Shown one piece after another: positions 1 through 10,420 of a DNA stretch of 64,000 nucleotides. The translations under genes were made by a program, and so were the position numbers. The notes under the pieces were generated by a model, which was not told the origin of the DNA, did not search any database, and saw only the letters and a program-made list of their open reading frames with translations. The number at the start of each line of letters is the position of its first letter. Positions within the stretch are counted from its first letter, which is position 1. Origin of the DNA: Symbiodinium natans (taxonomy: Eukaryota > Sar > Dinophyceae > Suessiales > Symbiodiniaceae); NCBI GenBank assembly GCA_905221605.1, contig CAJNDS010000735.1:754001-818000 (forward strand), in the 5' to 3' direction.

Positions 1-59
1 CAAACCATGGGTTCCCCTACTAAATACCAGGGTTTTAAACAGGGCCTCGTCTCGCCCAT

Positions 60-135
60 TCATTGCCACCTTTCATCCTATACCCTAAACCCTGAACCCC
101 AAACCCTAAACCCTAAACCTTCATGAAAGCAGCAG
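60..135. repeat. Telomere-like C-strand array (degenerate)
   Basis: Loose CCCTAAA/CCCTGAA units. The same kind of array recurs around 390-430 and, in TTTAGGG orientation, around 513-530, 660-710, 905-960, 1755-1785 and 2295-2325. I see no convincing gene between 139 and 960; the longest open frames there are unremarkable. Confidence 0.85.
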
Positions 136-975
136 CAATTGATGAAGCCGGTGTCTCCCATGCGCCTTAGTGGCCAAGTCGTGCTCACTGATAAGGATGA
201 ACTGACAGTGCGTCAAGTAACCCAAAGTCTTAGTAGTAGAGTAGGTAACCGTTTAACTTTTTTGGGTGTTCTAATCCCAATAACATCCCAAGGGTTAACC
301 TTTAATTCCCCCAGGTTCCTGGACAACAAAGAAGTAGCGTATATAACCTTGCTAAACCGTGATCTCTACCTTCATGATGAGTAGATCTAAACCCCAAACC
401 CCAAACCCCAAACCCTAAACCTTAAACCCGGATACAGCCTAACCTACCCAGCCAGCCCAGCTTTTTGGGCTCCAGTGTCCGCCATGTCTCTGGCACCCTG
501 TAAACCCTTGCGGTTTAGGGTTTAGGGTCCAGACCCAACACCTCCTCCACAGCACTTGCGCTGCTTTCGCCCCAAATCAACATCTGCCACACTCAGGCCA
601 ACGACCTGCAAAACCTACGGTGCTTCTAGGTAAGGTTTTAAGCACCCTAAAGAGGGTCCAGGGTTTAGGGTTTAGGGTTTGGGGTTTAGGGTTTAGGGTT
701 TAGGGTGCAGGGTGTTTATATGTCTACTTGCCAGAACCATAACCCGACTTGCAACTTCCCATGGACCTCCAAGTAAGCCCCCTGCGTTCCCGAAAGCCCG
801 CAGCCCCGCAGCCGTACGCAAGTCGGCAAAAGACCATGTCCCTGCAGTACACAGGTGATCACATGGGCTTAGGGCGTGACCTCTTGAATTGAAGGTGGGG
901 GGAGAAAGGTTTAGGGCTTAGGGTTCAGGGTTTAGGGCTTAGCGTTTATATAGGGTTTAGGGCTACTTTCTTCAG

Positions 976-1028
976 GTGAGGCGGGGGCTTGAGGGAGATT
1001 TGTGGCTTTGTCGCCGGTTCCTGGTGTC
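976..1028 (+). CDS. Possible exon, unknown gene
   Basis: A pyrimidine tract and TTCAG precede an open frame reading RRGLEGDLWLCRRFLVS. The first bases (GTGAGG) could equally be a donor site, so this is weak. Confidence 0.22.
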
Positions 1029-1185
1029 CTGAGAGTTACCGCATCACATGGTAGAGAACACGGCCTAGTCCGCACTTTCCGACACAAGATTCCGACAGAC
1101 ATTCCTGGCGAGTGCCCTTGCAGCCGCGGCTTTGGCCTCGTACTCACCCGAAAACCGAAACCCTGAAATATAGACCCTGTCTTAG

Positions 1186-1265
1186 GGACTGGGTAGGTTT
1201 AACCTTTAACCTTTTTGGTTATATAGAATCCTACTATATATAAAAGGTTAGCCCCTTTTTTGGCT
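1186..1265. mobile_element. Small element, family M (ACTGGGTAGGTTTAACC...)
   Basis: Shares its whole layout (CTTTAACC, GGTTATA, AGAATCC, CTATATA, GGCTA, ATTCA in order) with 54474-54560, so it is a dispersed element. A local direct repeat (GGGTATATATAGGGGGATA, two copies) follows at 1376-1446. Confidence 0.6.
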
Positions 1266-1505
1266 AGGGTATTCAGCACCGAAGCCATAACCCCAAAGCC
1301 CAAAAATGCCCCAAACCCGAAACCCCCGCAGGCCACAACTCCCAAGTACACCCAAGCTCTCTTTAATTACATACAGGGTATATATAGGGGGATACAGGGT
1401 ACCCTACACAAATCCCTTGAAGGGTATATATAGGGGGATAAAGGCCCTAGACCTTCAAGATGGTCTGTGGGGCGGGCTGTTAAAGTCTGAAACGTTTCTT
1501 TCAAG

Positions 1506-1557
1506 GATTGTTTTCGGAGCAGGCAGAATGTCAGAAAGAGTTCCTGAATCTACGCAG
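1506..1557 (+). CDS. Candidate exon, coiled-coil-like
   Basis: TTTCTTTCAAG precedes it and GTAGTG follows. The open frame reads LFSEQAECQKEFLNLR, a helical charged segment. Family unknown. Confidence 0.45.
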
Positions 1558-1871
1558 GTAGTGCAGCGCAGCTCTAGAAGTATACTACTTGACCACATGA
1601 ATCAAGAAGAGCGGTAGGTCCCCGACCAGGGAGGTGATTGTGGAAGTATCTCTAAACACATGTCAGCTTGAATGACCGGCCTTTCCAGCGGAGGTTGGCA
1701 GGCTTTATGGATGCCCTCTTGCATCCCCTTAGCCTGAGTTCAATGTGGTTTCAAGGGTTTAGGGTTTAGGGTTTAGGGTTTAGGGAATTCGCGTTGCGTG
1801 TACTCAATGTGTGTGTGTGTGTGCATATACAAGGTTTGGGGCTCTGAGGTCTTCCTGGGGCTTAGGATGTG

Positions 1872-1940
1872 CCCTAAACCCTAAACCCTAAACCCTAAAC
1901 CCTAAACCCTAAACCCTAAACCCTAAACCCTAAACCCTAA
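1872..1940. repeat. Telomeric array, C strand
   Basis: About ten near-perfect CCCTAAA units, immediately upstream of the candidate exon at 1968. Confidence 0.97.
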
Positions 1941-1967
1941 GGGTTTACCGGAAGCAGGGCTATCTAG

Positions 1968-2018
1968 GGCAGAGAAGGTGTTCCGAGCTTCTTCTGGGCC
2001 GACTGGGGACTGCGAAGG
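1968..2018 (+). CDS. Candidate exon, unknown gene
   Basis: Acceptor TATCTAG, donor GTTGCT. 17 whole codons read GREGVPSFFWADWGLRR. Confidence 0.4.
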
Positions 2019-2095
2019 GTTGCTCTCTTGGGGGGTTGCTGCTTCGGGAATTTGGGTCAAACCCTAAACCCTACAACCTAAACCCTAAACCCTTC

Positions 2096-2266
2096 TTGTT
2101 GAAGATAGTCTCGTCCTGCGTAGACCACAAGGATTTCCATCTGAGTCCGAACGCCGGACAGGCAATGCAGATATGGGGATATCGAAGCTGGGCTAAGGTC
2201 ATCATGCCGCGCATCGGGATTGTCTTCGAACTTCGCCACTGCGACACAAAGTGGGCCACCCAGTAG
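2096..2266 (+). CDS. Possible exon or open frame, unknown
   Basis: An open frame of some 57 codons after a C-strand array, ending in HCDTKWATQ and a stop at 2264. No clear splice acceptor and no family recognised, so it may be chance. Confidence 0.2.
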   Translation: MLKIVSSCVDHKDFHLSPNAGQAMQIWGYRSWAKVIMPRIGIVFELRHCDTKWATQ

Positions 2267-2393
2267 ACAACCAACAAAGCAAAACGGGCTTTGGGTTTAG
2301 GGATTAGGGTTTAGGGTATAGGGTTCCTATACCAACCCTAAAACAATCAGGGTCCCCTCTTCATTCCCCAGCTGCCGGGAACAGGCCCAACTA

Positions 2394-2515
2394 CTTGGCA
2401 GCCCAGTGGTACCCTTTCGTTCTTTTTTTGGTTCAAGGTTCCCTTATAAAGTAACCAACTCCCCAAAAAGGGTGCCCTTATGATAATCCGGCTTCTGGGC
2501 TACAAAGAAGTGCCG
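2394..2515. mobile_element. Small inverted-repeat element, family E
   Basis: Starts GCAGCCCAGTGGTACCC, has the internal GGTTCCCTTATAAAGTAACC, then AAAAAGGGTGCCC and ends CTGGGCTAC, so the two ends are inverted relative to each other. Typical MITE size. Confidence 0.7.
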
Positions 2516-2774
2516 GATACACCTAGCTAAGAACTTATATCTCGCCATGCCCAAAAACCCTAAACAAACACGAATTCTTGGAGGCCCCTCAGTTGATTTT
2601 TCAGGGGGTGTCAGGGGTTGCTGTATGGGTTCGCCGCCTATGGGTTTTCAGGGGATTGCTATAGGGTTTATGTAGGTCGACATGAAAATTTCTTCTTCGG
2701 AACATATTCTCGGTGGCTTTGCGCCTTGTGCAGTGGGCGCTTGGTAAAAATGGGGATCTTGGCTGCATAGCTGC

Positions 2775-2828
2775 TTAGGGTCCAGGGTTTAGGGTTTAGG
2801 GTTTGGGGTTTAGGGTTTAGGGTTTAGG
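2775..2828. repeat. Telomeric array, G strand
   Basis: About seven TTTAGGG units with one TTTGGGG variant. Confidence 0.95.
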
Positions 2829-2907
2829 CTAAACCCTTAAACCAGGGTAGCTCTTTCTCAAACGGTTGCCTGCAAGACTTCCTCCTCCTGAGGCCCCTAC
2901 ATGTGTA

Positions 2908-3022
2908 TACTAGGACCGGGAGTAGGCCCTTTTTCCCTTCTCTTAGGGCCGGGGTTCCCTTATAATCCCCTTAAAACCAAAAAGGGTACCCTTTTTATTC
3001 CTAGGTTACTCCCGGGTCTGGT
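2908..3022. mobile_element. Small inverted-repeat element, family D
   Basis: Ends are ACCGGGAGTAGGCCC and GGTTACTCCCGGGT. Internal GGTTCCCTTATAATCCCC is shared with copies at 26756 and 27880. Confidence 0.7.
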
Positions 3023-3107
3023 ATAGGGCCCACACACAAGAAGATCTACAATGCGCCTCGTGCATGCAGAGGGTGGTTCAACCAAACAAGCAAACTCAAG
3101 ACCTCCA

Positions 3108-3240
3108 CCCTAAGCCCTAACCGCCCTAACCCCTAAGCCCTAAACCCTAAACCCTAGACCTGCAACCCTTAACCCTCAACCCTCAACCTTCAACCCTCAA
3201 CCCTAGACCCTAAAACCCTAAACCCTAAACCCTAAACCTA
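3108..3240. repeat. Degenerate telomere-like C-strand array
   Basis: Mixture of CCCTAAA, CCCTAAC and CCCTCAA units. A matching degenerate G-strand array follows at 3325-3420 and a C-strand array at 3521-3560. Confidence 0.85.
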
Positions 3241-3573
3241 ACCAGGCCTGGCGAAATGGTTTGTGTGCGTGGCTCCTTGGAGAGGCGGCTCGCCAGTCAT
3301 TTTGTGTCTTTCAGGTTCGGCGCTTTGGGCTTTGGGCTTAGGGCTTAGGGTTTAGGGTTTAGGGCTTAGGGCTTGGGTTTAGGGTTTCGGGTTTTGGGTT
3401 TCGGGGTTAGGGTTTAGGGTATCCTGCATCCTTACACCTGTGCATGCGCGTGCGTTTTTCCCGAAGGCCCAAAGGGAATTCTATTCCGAAGGCTGCTGCG
3501 GTTTTTTGGGGGGGAGTTCATCCCTAAACCCTAAACCCTAAACCCTAAACCCTAAACCCTGAACTAGGGTCTA

Positions 3574-3712
3574 GGGCTCAAGGGGTCGGAATAGTTACTA
3601 CTAGTAGTCCTTTGTGGTCCCTTTATAGATATACCATTTCTTACCACACCCCCCCCCCCCCCCCCAAAAAAAAAAGAGAGACCTATTCTAGTTTTCAAGG
3701 CCCCTATGTTAA
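3574..3712. mobile_element. Small element, family F, with C13/A10 homopolymers
   Basis: Reverse-orientation copy of the family seen at 7423, 33297 and 40384: GGGGTCGGAATA ... GTGGTCCCTTT ... CCCCC ... CTATTCTAG ... AAGGCCCCTAT. The poly-C/poly-A centre is a slippage tract. Confidence 0.6.
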
Positions 3713-4004
3713 GTGGGTTTAGGGTGCAGGGCTTAGGTGTAAGGACCCAAGGTGAGTGAAACTTCAGCAATCTAAGAAAAAATCAACATAGCTCTTGGGC
3801 ATGCCCTTAAGAGAAATTCAGGGGTATGGGAGAATACAAATACTTCCTTGTATTATCCTTTTGTGGGTTAAGGGGTATGGGTTTGGGGTACGTTGAGTTC
3901 GTCTTAGAAACAAGAACAGCAGGCTCTTCAGTCTTACTTTTGAAGACGCAAGCCTTGAAAGCATACCGTCGGCCTGTAGGTTGCAATGGTTCTCTCTTGG
4001 GGTA

Positions 4005-4114
4005 GTTACATGGGCCCTTAATGTAGTCTTAAAGGGTTCTGACGTACGGGCCCCTGGGTTATACGGGGTATATAAGGGGTCCCCTTTTTAAGGGACCATG
4101 TAACTACCCTACGA
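4005..4114. mobile_element. Small inverted-repeat element, family J
   Basis: GGGTAGTTACATGGGCCCTTAA at the left is mirrored by AAGGGACCATGTAACTACCC at the right, a long hairpin. Copies at 24768 and 28346. Confidence 0.75.
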
Positions 4115-4369
4115 TTCCTTTGAGTGTTGGTTTAAGCTAGCGGCGTCACGGGTGACCGCAAGGGTTTGTCGGGTTTTCAGGGTTTTAGGGTGTGCTGAGG
4201 TGGGTGGGGGGGGGGGAGGGGTTGGTTCCGTCCATTCCCCGCCCTGCACTACACAATGCTCTTCTCCTCGCAGCATCTCCTCAAAGCACCCCTTCCCTTG
4301 CTTACCGAGCCATGTTCATTCTGGCATGGCTTGCCGTGTCCTTGTCCATGGCCTGTTGTCAGAGTCGAA

Positions 4370-4651
4370 TGCAGTGGTCTCTTGGACCTCTTGGACAAAG
4401 CCATGGAGTGCACCACTGTGTCCATGAAGAAGCGGAAGCGAACGCCAACAGCTGCTCAGAAAACAACCATCCTGCATGCTGATGGCTGCAAGGCTTGGAA
4501 AAGCGCTGCTGAGCCGAGAAAATTCAGATTTCAGGCAGTGAACCACTCGAAAATGCAGTTCACTGCGTCCGTGCCAAAGCCCAAAACAGGCGAAAGTAGA
4601 AGCACAGGGACCCAATGTCTTGATGTTTGCTGGAGATACTTGAAGAGGTAA
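4370..4651 (+). pseudogene. IS1595/ISXO2-like transposase domain relic
   Basis: The open frame holds HADGCKAW, then AVNHSKMQF, then QCLDVCWRYLKR and a stop at 4649-4651. Order and spacing match the second half of the IS1595/ISXO2 DDE transposase fold (an Asp in the DG.KAY motif, a VNHS..F motif, then T..IE..W..LKR). Here the usual catalytic Glu position carries Asp and the N-terminal half with the first Asp is not visible. The preceding 110 bases stay open (start may be a splice acceptor near CTGTTGTCAG at 4362). It may be a broken copy or an exon of a domesticated gene; the usual family length is far longer. Confidence 0.45.
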
Positions 4652-5090
4652 TTGCCTACGTCGCTGCATTCAAAGAATGCCGATAGAGAGGTAAACCCCA
4701 GAATCTTCGATTATGTCCTGAGCTTTGAGTGGCGCCAGAACAATGGTCCCGACATTTGGAAAGCTCTGGGAGGAGCCTTGGCAAAGCAAGCAAACGCCAG
4801 GGTCTGAAGAAAAGTTTGCCTGCCTGACGCCCTGAAAACAAAGTTTTCGTTTTGAGCACTTCCTTCTGTGTCTCCTGAATTCCCCACTCCTGCCATGGTT
4901 TTAGGCACCTCAAAGCTAGAAGTCATGGCAAAAACGATACATTCCAGCAGTGCCCACGCAACCCCTAAAATGGCCAACCCTCAAAGACTCGAGGAATTTG
5001 CACATTTCCACAATATGTGCTTCACTATGCCTCTGCAAAACCTCTGCGGTCGCGGGCATCACCGCAACCTGGTTTAAGGTTTACGGTTGC
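4652..5090 (+). other. Unassigned stretch downstream of the transposase relic
   Basis: Free of telomeric arrays and of mixed base composition, unlike most of the window. Several overlapping open frames but none that I recognise; it could be the rest of the transposon. Confidence 0.3.
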
Positions 5091-5123
5091 TTTGTTTGGT
5101 GCAACATGTGCCGATGTTCAGAG

Positions 5124-5176
5124 TCCACCTCGGACATACTGTCAATCCATCAGCAGATGTCAGGACAGGTACGACC
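5124..5176 (+). CDS. Candidate exon, helical segment
   Basis: GATGTTCAG precedes; frame reads STSDILSIHQQMSGQ; AGGACAG is followed by GTACGA. Family unknown. Confidence 0.4.
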
Positions 5177-5561
5177 AGCAAAGGGCAGAATTGCTGCATG
5201 TGGTTATTGTAATCAAATCAGGATGAATCAGGTACCTTGTCAGTATATAGGCCATGTTTAAGATTTATCATGCAACTACGTACACAAACCTTGGAACGCG
5301 ACCCCCCCCCCCATAAACAAAGAATAAATAAAAACAACTCACAATACATTAAGTTCCCCCCCCCCCCCCCCGCCCGTCCACCCCACCCCCACCCCCACAC
5401 CCAAGAAAGTCAGCAGGACTTTTTTTTCATAGGCTATATATACATGTATATATGTGCATGCTGACTAGAGAACCTGTTTTCCCTTGCGGAAATTCAGACA
5501 CCCGAACAAGAGTCCAAATGACTGGTAAGAGGGCAACGGTATCTCACAAAGGAACACCGCA

Positions 5562-5649
5562 ACCCTAAACCCTAAACCCTAAACCCTAAACCCTAAATAA
5601 ACCCTAAACCCTAAACCCTAAACCCTAAACCCTAAACCCTAAACCCTAA
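5562..5649. repeat. Telomeric array, C strand
   Basis: Twelve or so CCCTAAA units, one shortened to CCCTAAATAAA. Confidence 0.97.
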
Positions 5650-5687
5650 GCAATCACTCAGGCCCTTGAGCTCCGTGCCCTGAGACC

Positions 5688-5969
5688 CTACTTGGAGGTT
5701 CATGGTACTTATTAACCACTTGTAACTGTACTTAGTTGACGGTTTAGGGTTTAGGGTTTAGGGTTTAGGGTTTAGGGTTTAGGGTTTAGGGTTTAGGGTT
5801 TAGGGTTTAGGGTTTAGGGTTTAGGGTTTAGGGTTTAGGGTTTAGGGTTTAGGGTTTAGGGGTGAACCAGTTCTAACTGTACTTATGACCCACTTATAAG
5901 CCCCTTAAGTGCACAAATATGGTTATGAGTACAGTTACAACTGGTTAATAAGTACCATGATCCTCCCAG
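5688..5969. mobile_element. Family A inverted-repeat element split by a telomeric array
   Basis: Left end TACTTGGAGGTTCATGG and right end AAGTACCATGATCCTCC match the intact copy at 6985-7128. A block of about 17 TTTAGGG units (5742-5861) interrupts it. The bases on both sides of the block are similar (AACCACTTGTAACTGTACTTA and AACCAGTTCTAACTGTACTT), so about 20 bp appear duplicated around the telomeric insert. Confidence 0.75.
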
Positions 5970-6119
5970 CATCGCCATAAGGTTCAGGTGGTAGATGTAC
6001 GTGAGTGGGGTTAGGATCTTAGAAGCACCCCCAAATCAGGTTGCAACCAGCCACTTCTGAGTTTACACTGCTTACAACCTTAGTGGCTTTGGGGGGTTTG
6101 AAGGGTTACGAAACTAAAC

Positions 6120-6184
6120 TCTAAACCCGAAACCCGAAACCCTAAGCCCTAAACCCTAAACCTAAACCCTAAACCCTAAACCCC
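6120..6184. repeat. Telomeric array, C strand
   Basis: Eight units with CCCGAAA variants, directly upstream of the exon at 6198. Confidence 0.9.
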
Positions 6185-6197
6185 TTCTCCCCGCAAG

Positions 6198-6244
6198 TTG
6201 CACGCCGAGGCTCGGAAGTTGGGAGCTCGACTGCTCAGACTACG
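6198..6244 (+). CDS. Candidate exon, charged helix
   Basis: CCCCGCAAG | ... | GTTTGC. Reads LHAEARKLGARLLRLR. A possible 14-nt micro-exon follows at 6262-6275 (CACCTGCAG | ... | GTTGGG). C-strand array before, G-strand array (6284-6350) after. Confidence 0.5.
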
Positions 6245-6364
6245 GTTTGCTTCACCTGCAGACGGACCCCGGCAGGTTGGGAGTAGGGTTTAGGGTTTAG
6301 GGTTTAGGGTTTGGGGTTTGGGGTTTCGGGTTTGGGGTTTAGGGCTTGGGGTTGGGGATCTGCC

Positions 6365-6845
6365 GGGAAGTCAGCGTGTTCAGCTCTTGAGGGGAAGTTT
6401 TTCCTCCGTCTGGCGCCTTGCCACCACCCAACGCCCTCCATCACCGAGCCTCCCTCATCACTCCGATTAAGAAACATATGAAACAGTAAGTTAAAGAAAA
6501 AAACACATGAATCGTTTTGGATTCGGATACTGCTTAAAGGGCTTGAGGATGTCGCGCTGGGCTCCGCCGGTTTGGGGTTTGGGCGGGGTTTCCGGATCGC
6601 GAAAGCAGGGTCGTGCCCTAGAACATGTCGCCTGAGAGCGATCGTTTCGACACCGTTCTAGGGAGGACATGCAGGAAGTATCGTTAGAATACCTCTGCGA
6701 TGCATCCTGACCCATGTTTCTTTGCACAGAGCTTCTTAAATCTCGGTATTGTCAAGCTGTGTTCAGTCACTTGTAGGGCGCAGGGGCAGGGCCTATGAAC
6801 AACCAGGGGCTTTAGCGCTTGTTGGGCCCCCGCTCGCATGGATGC
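6365..6845. other. Unassigned stretch
   Basis: Ordinary base composition, no telomeric units. A 78-codon minus-strand frame exists but resembles nothing I know. A short G-strand array follows at 6855-6905. Confidence 0.3.
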
Positions 6846-6984
6846 TACGGGTATAGGGTTTAGGGTTTAGGGTTTAGAGTTTAGGGTTTAGGGTTTAGGG
6901 TTTAGGCTCTCCCTCCACTTGGCCCCATGTTGTCGACCGATAAGCTGCGTGCATACGCCCTTAAAATTCGGGTTCCAAGCTGCC

Positions 6985-7128
6985 TACTTGGAGGTTCATG
7001 GTACTTATTAACCAATTACAACTGTACTTATGACTGTACTTATAACCATATTCGGGCACTTAAGGAGCTTATGAGTGGGTTATAAGTACAGATATAATTG
7101 GTTAATAAGTACCATGAACCTCCAAGTA
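6985..7128. mobile_element. Family A inverted-repeat element, intact
   Basis: TACTTGGAGGTTCATGGTAC at the left is mirrored perfectly by the right end (GTACCATGAACCTCCAAGTA), 144 bp overall. This is the reference copy for the family. Confidence 0.85.
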
Positions 7129-7266
7129 GTTGACATAAGGGGCCACATAGTAGTACTAAACCCTGTGTGACCCTGAGCGAAGTTTTTCTGGGACAGCCAC
7201 TCTATTGGAGAGTCGCTGGAATACTCTCGACAAGGGCCCACTGTAGGGAGCTGACAACGTGCTGTT

Positions 7267-7268
7267 CG

Positions 7269-7354
<86 letters not shown>
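7267..7354. repeat. (TGC)n microsatellite, about 29 units
   Basis: Uninterrupted GCT/CTG tract. The poly-Cys reading is one of several open frames and is not evidence of a protein. Confidence 0.97.
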
Positions 7355-7355
<1 letters not shown>

Positions 7356-7422
7356 ACCTACTAGTGACTCAGCTACATGTTTTGCTTCGCCTCACGCCAG
7401 GGCAATTCGTTGACCCCCGAAA

Positions 7423-7537
7423 GGCCCTACTATAGGCGCCTGAATAATTAGAATAGGTTTTTTGGGGGGGTCATTATAGCATAATTGCAAAGGGACCATA
7501 AGGGAATAGTATTAGTAATAATTCCGACCCCTATATT
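7423..7537. mobile_element. Family F element abutting an exon
   Basis: TATAGGCGCCTGAATAATTAGAATAGG ... GGGACCATAAGGGAATAG ... ATTCCGACCCCTATA matches the copies at 33297 and 40384. Its right end runs straight into the TTGCAG acceptor of the next exon. Confidence 0.65.
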
Positions 7538-7541
7538 GCAG

Positions 7542-7620
7542 GTATCCGAGATGGATGTCACGCACACCCATCTGGATCGACACAGCAGATTGTCCGCCAA
7601 TTACCAGCAGGATGGCCAAG
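7542..7620 (+). CDS. Candidate exon, unknown gene
   Basis: Acceptor ATATTGCAG, donor GTTCGT. 26 codons plus one base; ends RLSANYQQDGQ and contains SEMDVTHTHLDRH. Not recognised. Confidence 0.5.
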
Positions 7621-7909
7621 GTTCGTTGGGCTTAGGGTTTAGGGCTTAGGGTTTAGGGTTTAGGGTTTTGGGTTTAGGCAGGGTTTTTTACCGTTAAGAA
7701 CCCTAGCTGGGTTTAAGGTTGCAGGGATTTGAGGCTTAGGGTTGGGAGGTTCAGCCAGTGGAGAAACACCGCACCTGAAACGGTAGACTTGATGCTGCTG
7801 CTAATTCGATGACGTGCCAGGCCAGGCCATATGTGTTGAACAAGCATGTGCTTCTCCGGGCCTCGTTGGGTGTTTAGGGGACTAGGACCGATGAGATTAC
7901 GCTCTGCAG

Positions 7910-7979
7910 AATTCTGGATTCAGCCGTAGCATTCCGGGAGTCGTGGCGAATCACGCCGCGGACGTACGTGGACATCCAG
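7910..7979 (+). CDS. Candidate exon, unknown gene
   Basis: CTCTGCAG | A ATT CTG ... ATC CAG | GTAAGG, a textbook donor. Reads ILDSAVAFRESWRITPRTYV then DIQ. A hairpin (ACCAGTTCCC ... GGGAACTGGT, 8056-8100) lies in the following intron. Confidence 0.6.
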
Positions 7980-8186
7980 GTAAGGACTGATTGCAAGTGT
8001 CTTCCGATACCGGGACATGTGCCAGGCCACCATTCCCAGACAGCTTGTGTCTGTACCAGTTCCCTCAAACCTCTGCCACGCGGTTTCTGGGAACTGGTAC
8101 CGGCACTCGTAGTCGGGAAGATGGCGGCCTGGCACGTGCGGGGATCGCATCACGACAGTGGGAGGGTCGTGGCGCAACTCGATGTT

Positions 8187-8284
8187 CCCAGAGACTCCAA
8201 AACCCCTAAATTAAGGAATATACCTTAAATCATACTAGGGTTCCTATTATAATTTAAGGTATCTTCCTTAATTAAGGGGTTGGG
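8187..8284. mobile_element. Family B inverted-repeat element, right end damaged
   Basis: CCCAGAGACTCCAAAACCCC then TTAAGGAATATACCTTAAAT and its mirror; the terminal GGAGTCTCTGGG is missing. Other copies: 21099, 27185, 50033, 53474, 54688. Confidence 0.8.
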
Positions 8285-8345
8285 TTGATAAGCTACCCTG
8301 AGATGCACACTACGCGTGGCTGCCGATGTGGAATACCGATTATCA

Positions 8346-8420
8346 CCTTTGGGAATTGTTTTTTGTTCATATAAAAACCCCAAGAGGACCTTTAAGAACA
8401 ACATGTTTTTAAAGGTTCCA
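8346..8420. mobile_element. Short hairpin element (single copy here)
   Basis: CCTTTGGGAATTGTTTTTTG... with a loosely mirrored AACAACATG...TTCCAAGGGG. Weak. Confidence 0.3.
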
Positions 8421-8528
8421 AGGGGAGTATAGATACTAGTTCACACCGGCTACTGATTGGCAGCTGGTGCTGCTGGGACATGATCTTCACTGTCACGCTT
8501 GCTTGCCCCGGCTAACACGCTCCCGCAG

Positions 8529-8583
8529 TTTAGGGTTTAGGGTTTAGGGTTTAGGGTTTAGGGTTTAGGGTTTAGGGTTTAGG
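8529..8583. repeat. Telomeric array, G strand
   Basis: Eight perfect TTTAGGG units. Confidence 0.97.
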
Positions 8584-9945
8584 AGATTCACTTTGTGCCT
8601 GCAACGAGAGTCCGTGTTCGGCTTGCATTGCCTGTCATGGTATGCCAGGGTGGTTCTGCTTGTTTTCACCCTCGACCACACGATTCAGCATCCAGCGCTT
8701 CTCTCACACACATATGGCATATGGACGCACATCACCCAGCATCCCGTTTCAGGACCTGCCGGGTCAGATTCATGAGACAAGAACTCAGCCTGTGAACCCC
8801 AAATCCCGAAACCTGGACCGATATATCCAGCAAGTACCACGTCAGCGTTGCCTACGTACACACAACAACCTGCAACAACTTATCCTGTGCCCCAGACTCT
8901 AGACCCTTCGGCCCCCTAGGCGATGCACACTTAAGCACGTTTCCTGTGGGACAGCACGCAGCTTTTTTAGGTGCGGCGTGTCGGGTTGAGGGTTGAGAGG
9001 TTCATCAGAGTTGCCGTCGATTTTCGGGGTGGGGGGAGGCGGTTTTCCAGGAATCCCCAGTCGTGTGGTATCCGACTTTGATTGTTCCTCTGAGCTCAGT
9101 TCCTTCGTTTCAACCCCATTGCGCAGAAAGGGCTTCTTATGTTCCTAGCTTTCTAGGAAATCCTGAATCCTAACCGGAAACCCTATGCAAAAAGTCCCAA
9201 AGCCCTAAACCCTAAACCCTAAACCCTGAACCCTAAACCCTAAACCGGGGTTAGGGGTGTAGGGCAGAGGCCAACACAGATGACCTGAGACTTCGCCTCA
9301 AAAACACGGTCATCAGCTTTCAGCCGCGGCCTGAGCATGACTGCAGAAGCAGGTCAGTACATTCACGTAGATGCCGCAGGATTTAGACAAGATAGGGAGT
9401 ACCCCTCCGTGTATCCGTTCAGTTTGTAGCGTCCCCAAGCCACTGGGGAGTCGCTTGAGGGTCCCCCCCTCCCCCGCCCCCCAAGTATTTGGTACGTAGA
9501 AAACCACTACTGCAGTTCACCTTACAACCTATTTGAAACAGGGTTTATACTCCTGATAGTGGTGAGCATGTTATAGGGCTCCTTTTGAACATTGGTGGGT
9601 GTTTATGTGGTGCAGTGTCCTGCTGGGGATAGCTCGCCAGCTGATTGACAGGACTGTCCTCAACACCTGCTCTCGGTTTTCGATTTCTGTCCTTAGTACA
9701 ATTGAAATCTGGTTCGTATGATCTACGACCTCGCGTCCGCAGTACGAGCACTACAAACCCTGCTTCATATACCCTGTAAAACAGGAGGGCGCAGTGTTTG
9801 TGCTTGATTGTTGGGTATACTGACCACTGTTGGGGTCATATGGGGATTGCTCTAGGTACTGCGAAGTGCGCGTCTGTCTATCTAAGATCTTTCCTACCTC
9901 AAAGATGATTGCTGTGGCTATTTCCTGCCTTTATTGCGGGCTTTC
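8584..9945. other. Unassigned stretch with one small telomeric array
   Basis: Overlapping open frames on both strands (8593-8902, 9313-9751) lack recognisable domains. A C-strand array sits at 9200-9246. I could not define exons here. Confidence 0.3.
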
Positions 9946-10035
9946 CTCCCTAAACCCTAAACTGCCCTAAACCCTAAACCCTAAACCGTAAGCCCTTCCT
10001 CTCTATTGGCATGCCTGAGCACACGTCTCGCACAG

Positions 10036-10112
10036 GTACAAGTATCTCAAGGACCGACGTTCCTTTGCCAGCGACCCCTCTGAGCTGGATACTGCTTATC
10101 AATGGGAGGCCA
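10036..10112 (+). CDS. Candidate exon, unknown gene
   Basis: CTCGCACAG | G TAC AAG TAT ... Reads YKYLKDRRSFASDPSELDTA then YQWEA. Clearly protein-like; the donor is not obvious. C-strand arrays on both sides. Confidence 0.5.
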
Positions 10113-10146
10113 GTCTAGCATAGCGCTGTGGCTTTGTTAGGATGTC

Positions 10147-10378
10147 AACCCTAAACCCTAAACCCTAAACCCTAAACCCTAAACCCTAAACCCTAAACCC
10201 TAAACCCTAAACCCTAAACCCTAAACCCTAAACCCTAAACCCTAAACCCTAAACCCTAAACCCTCAACACTAAACCCTAAACCCTAAACCCTAAACCCTA
10301 AACCCTAAACCCTAAACCCTAAACCCTAAACCCTAAACCCTAAACCCTAACCCTAAACCCTAAACCCTAAACCCTAAC
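10147..10378. repeat. Longest uninterrupted telomeric array of the window, C strand
   Basis: About 33 CCCTAAA units with only a CCCTCAACA and a CCCTAA irregularity. Confidence 0.98.
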
Positions 10379-10420
10379 CTTTAGTAGTACGGAAGCCTGG
10401 AGTTCCTGGGCTTATTTCAG

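Noticed and set aside
7167-7364. Poly-cysteine open frame
   Set aside because: A (TGC)n microsatellite; no supporting start, splice or domain evidence.
10147-10378. CRISPR-like direct repeats
   Set aside because: Seven-base tandem units without spacers; this is telomeric sequence.
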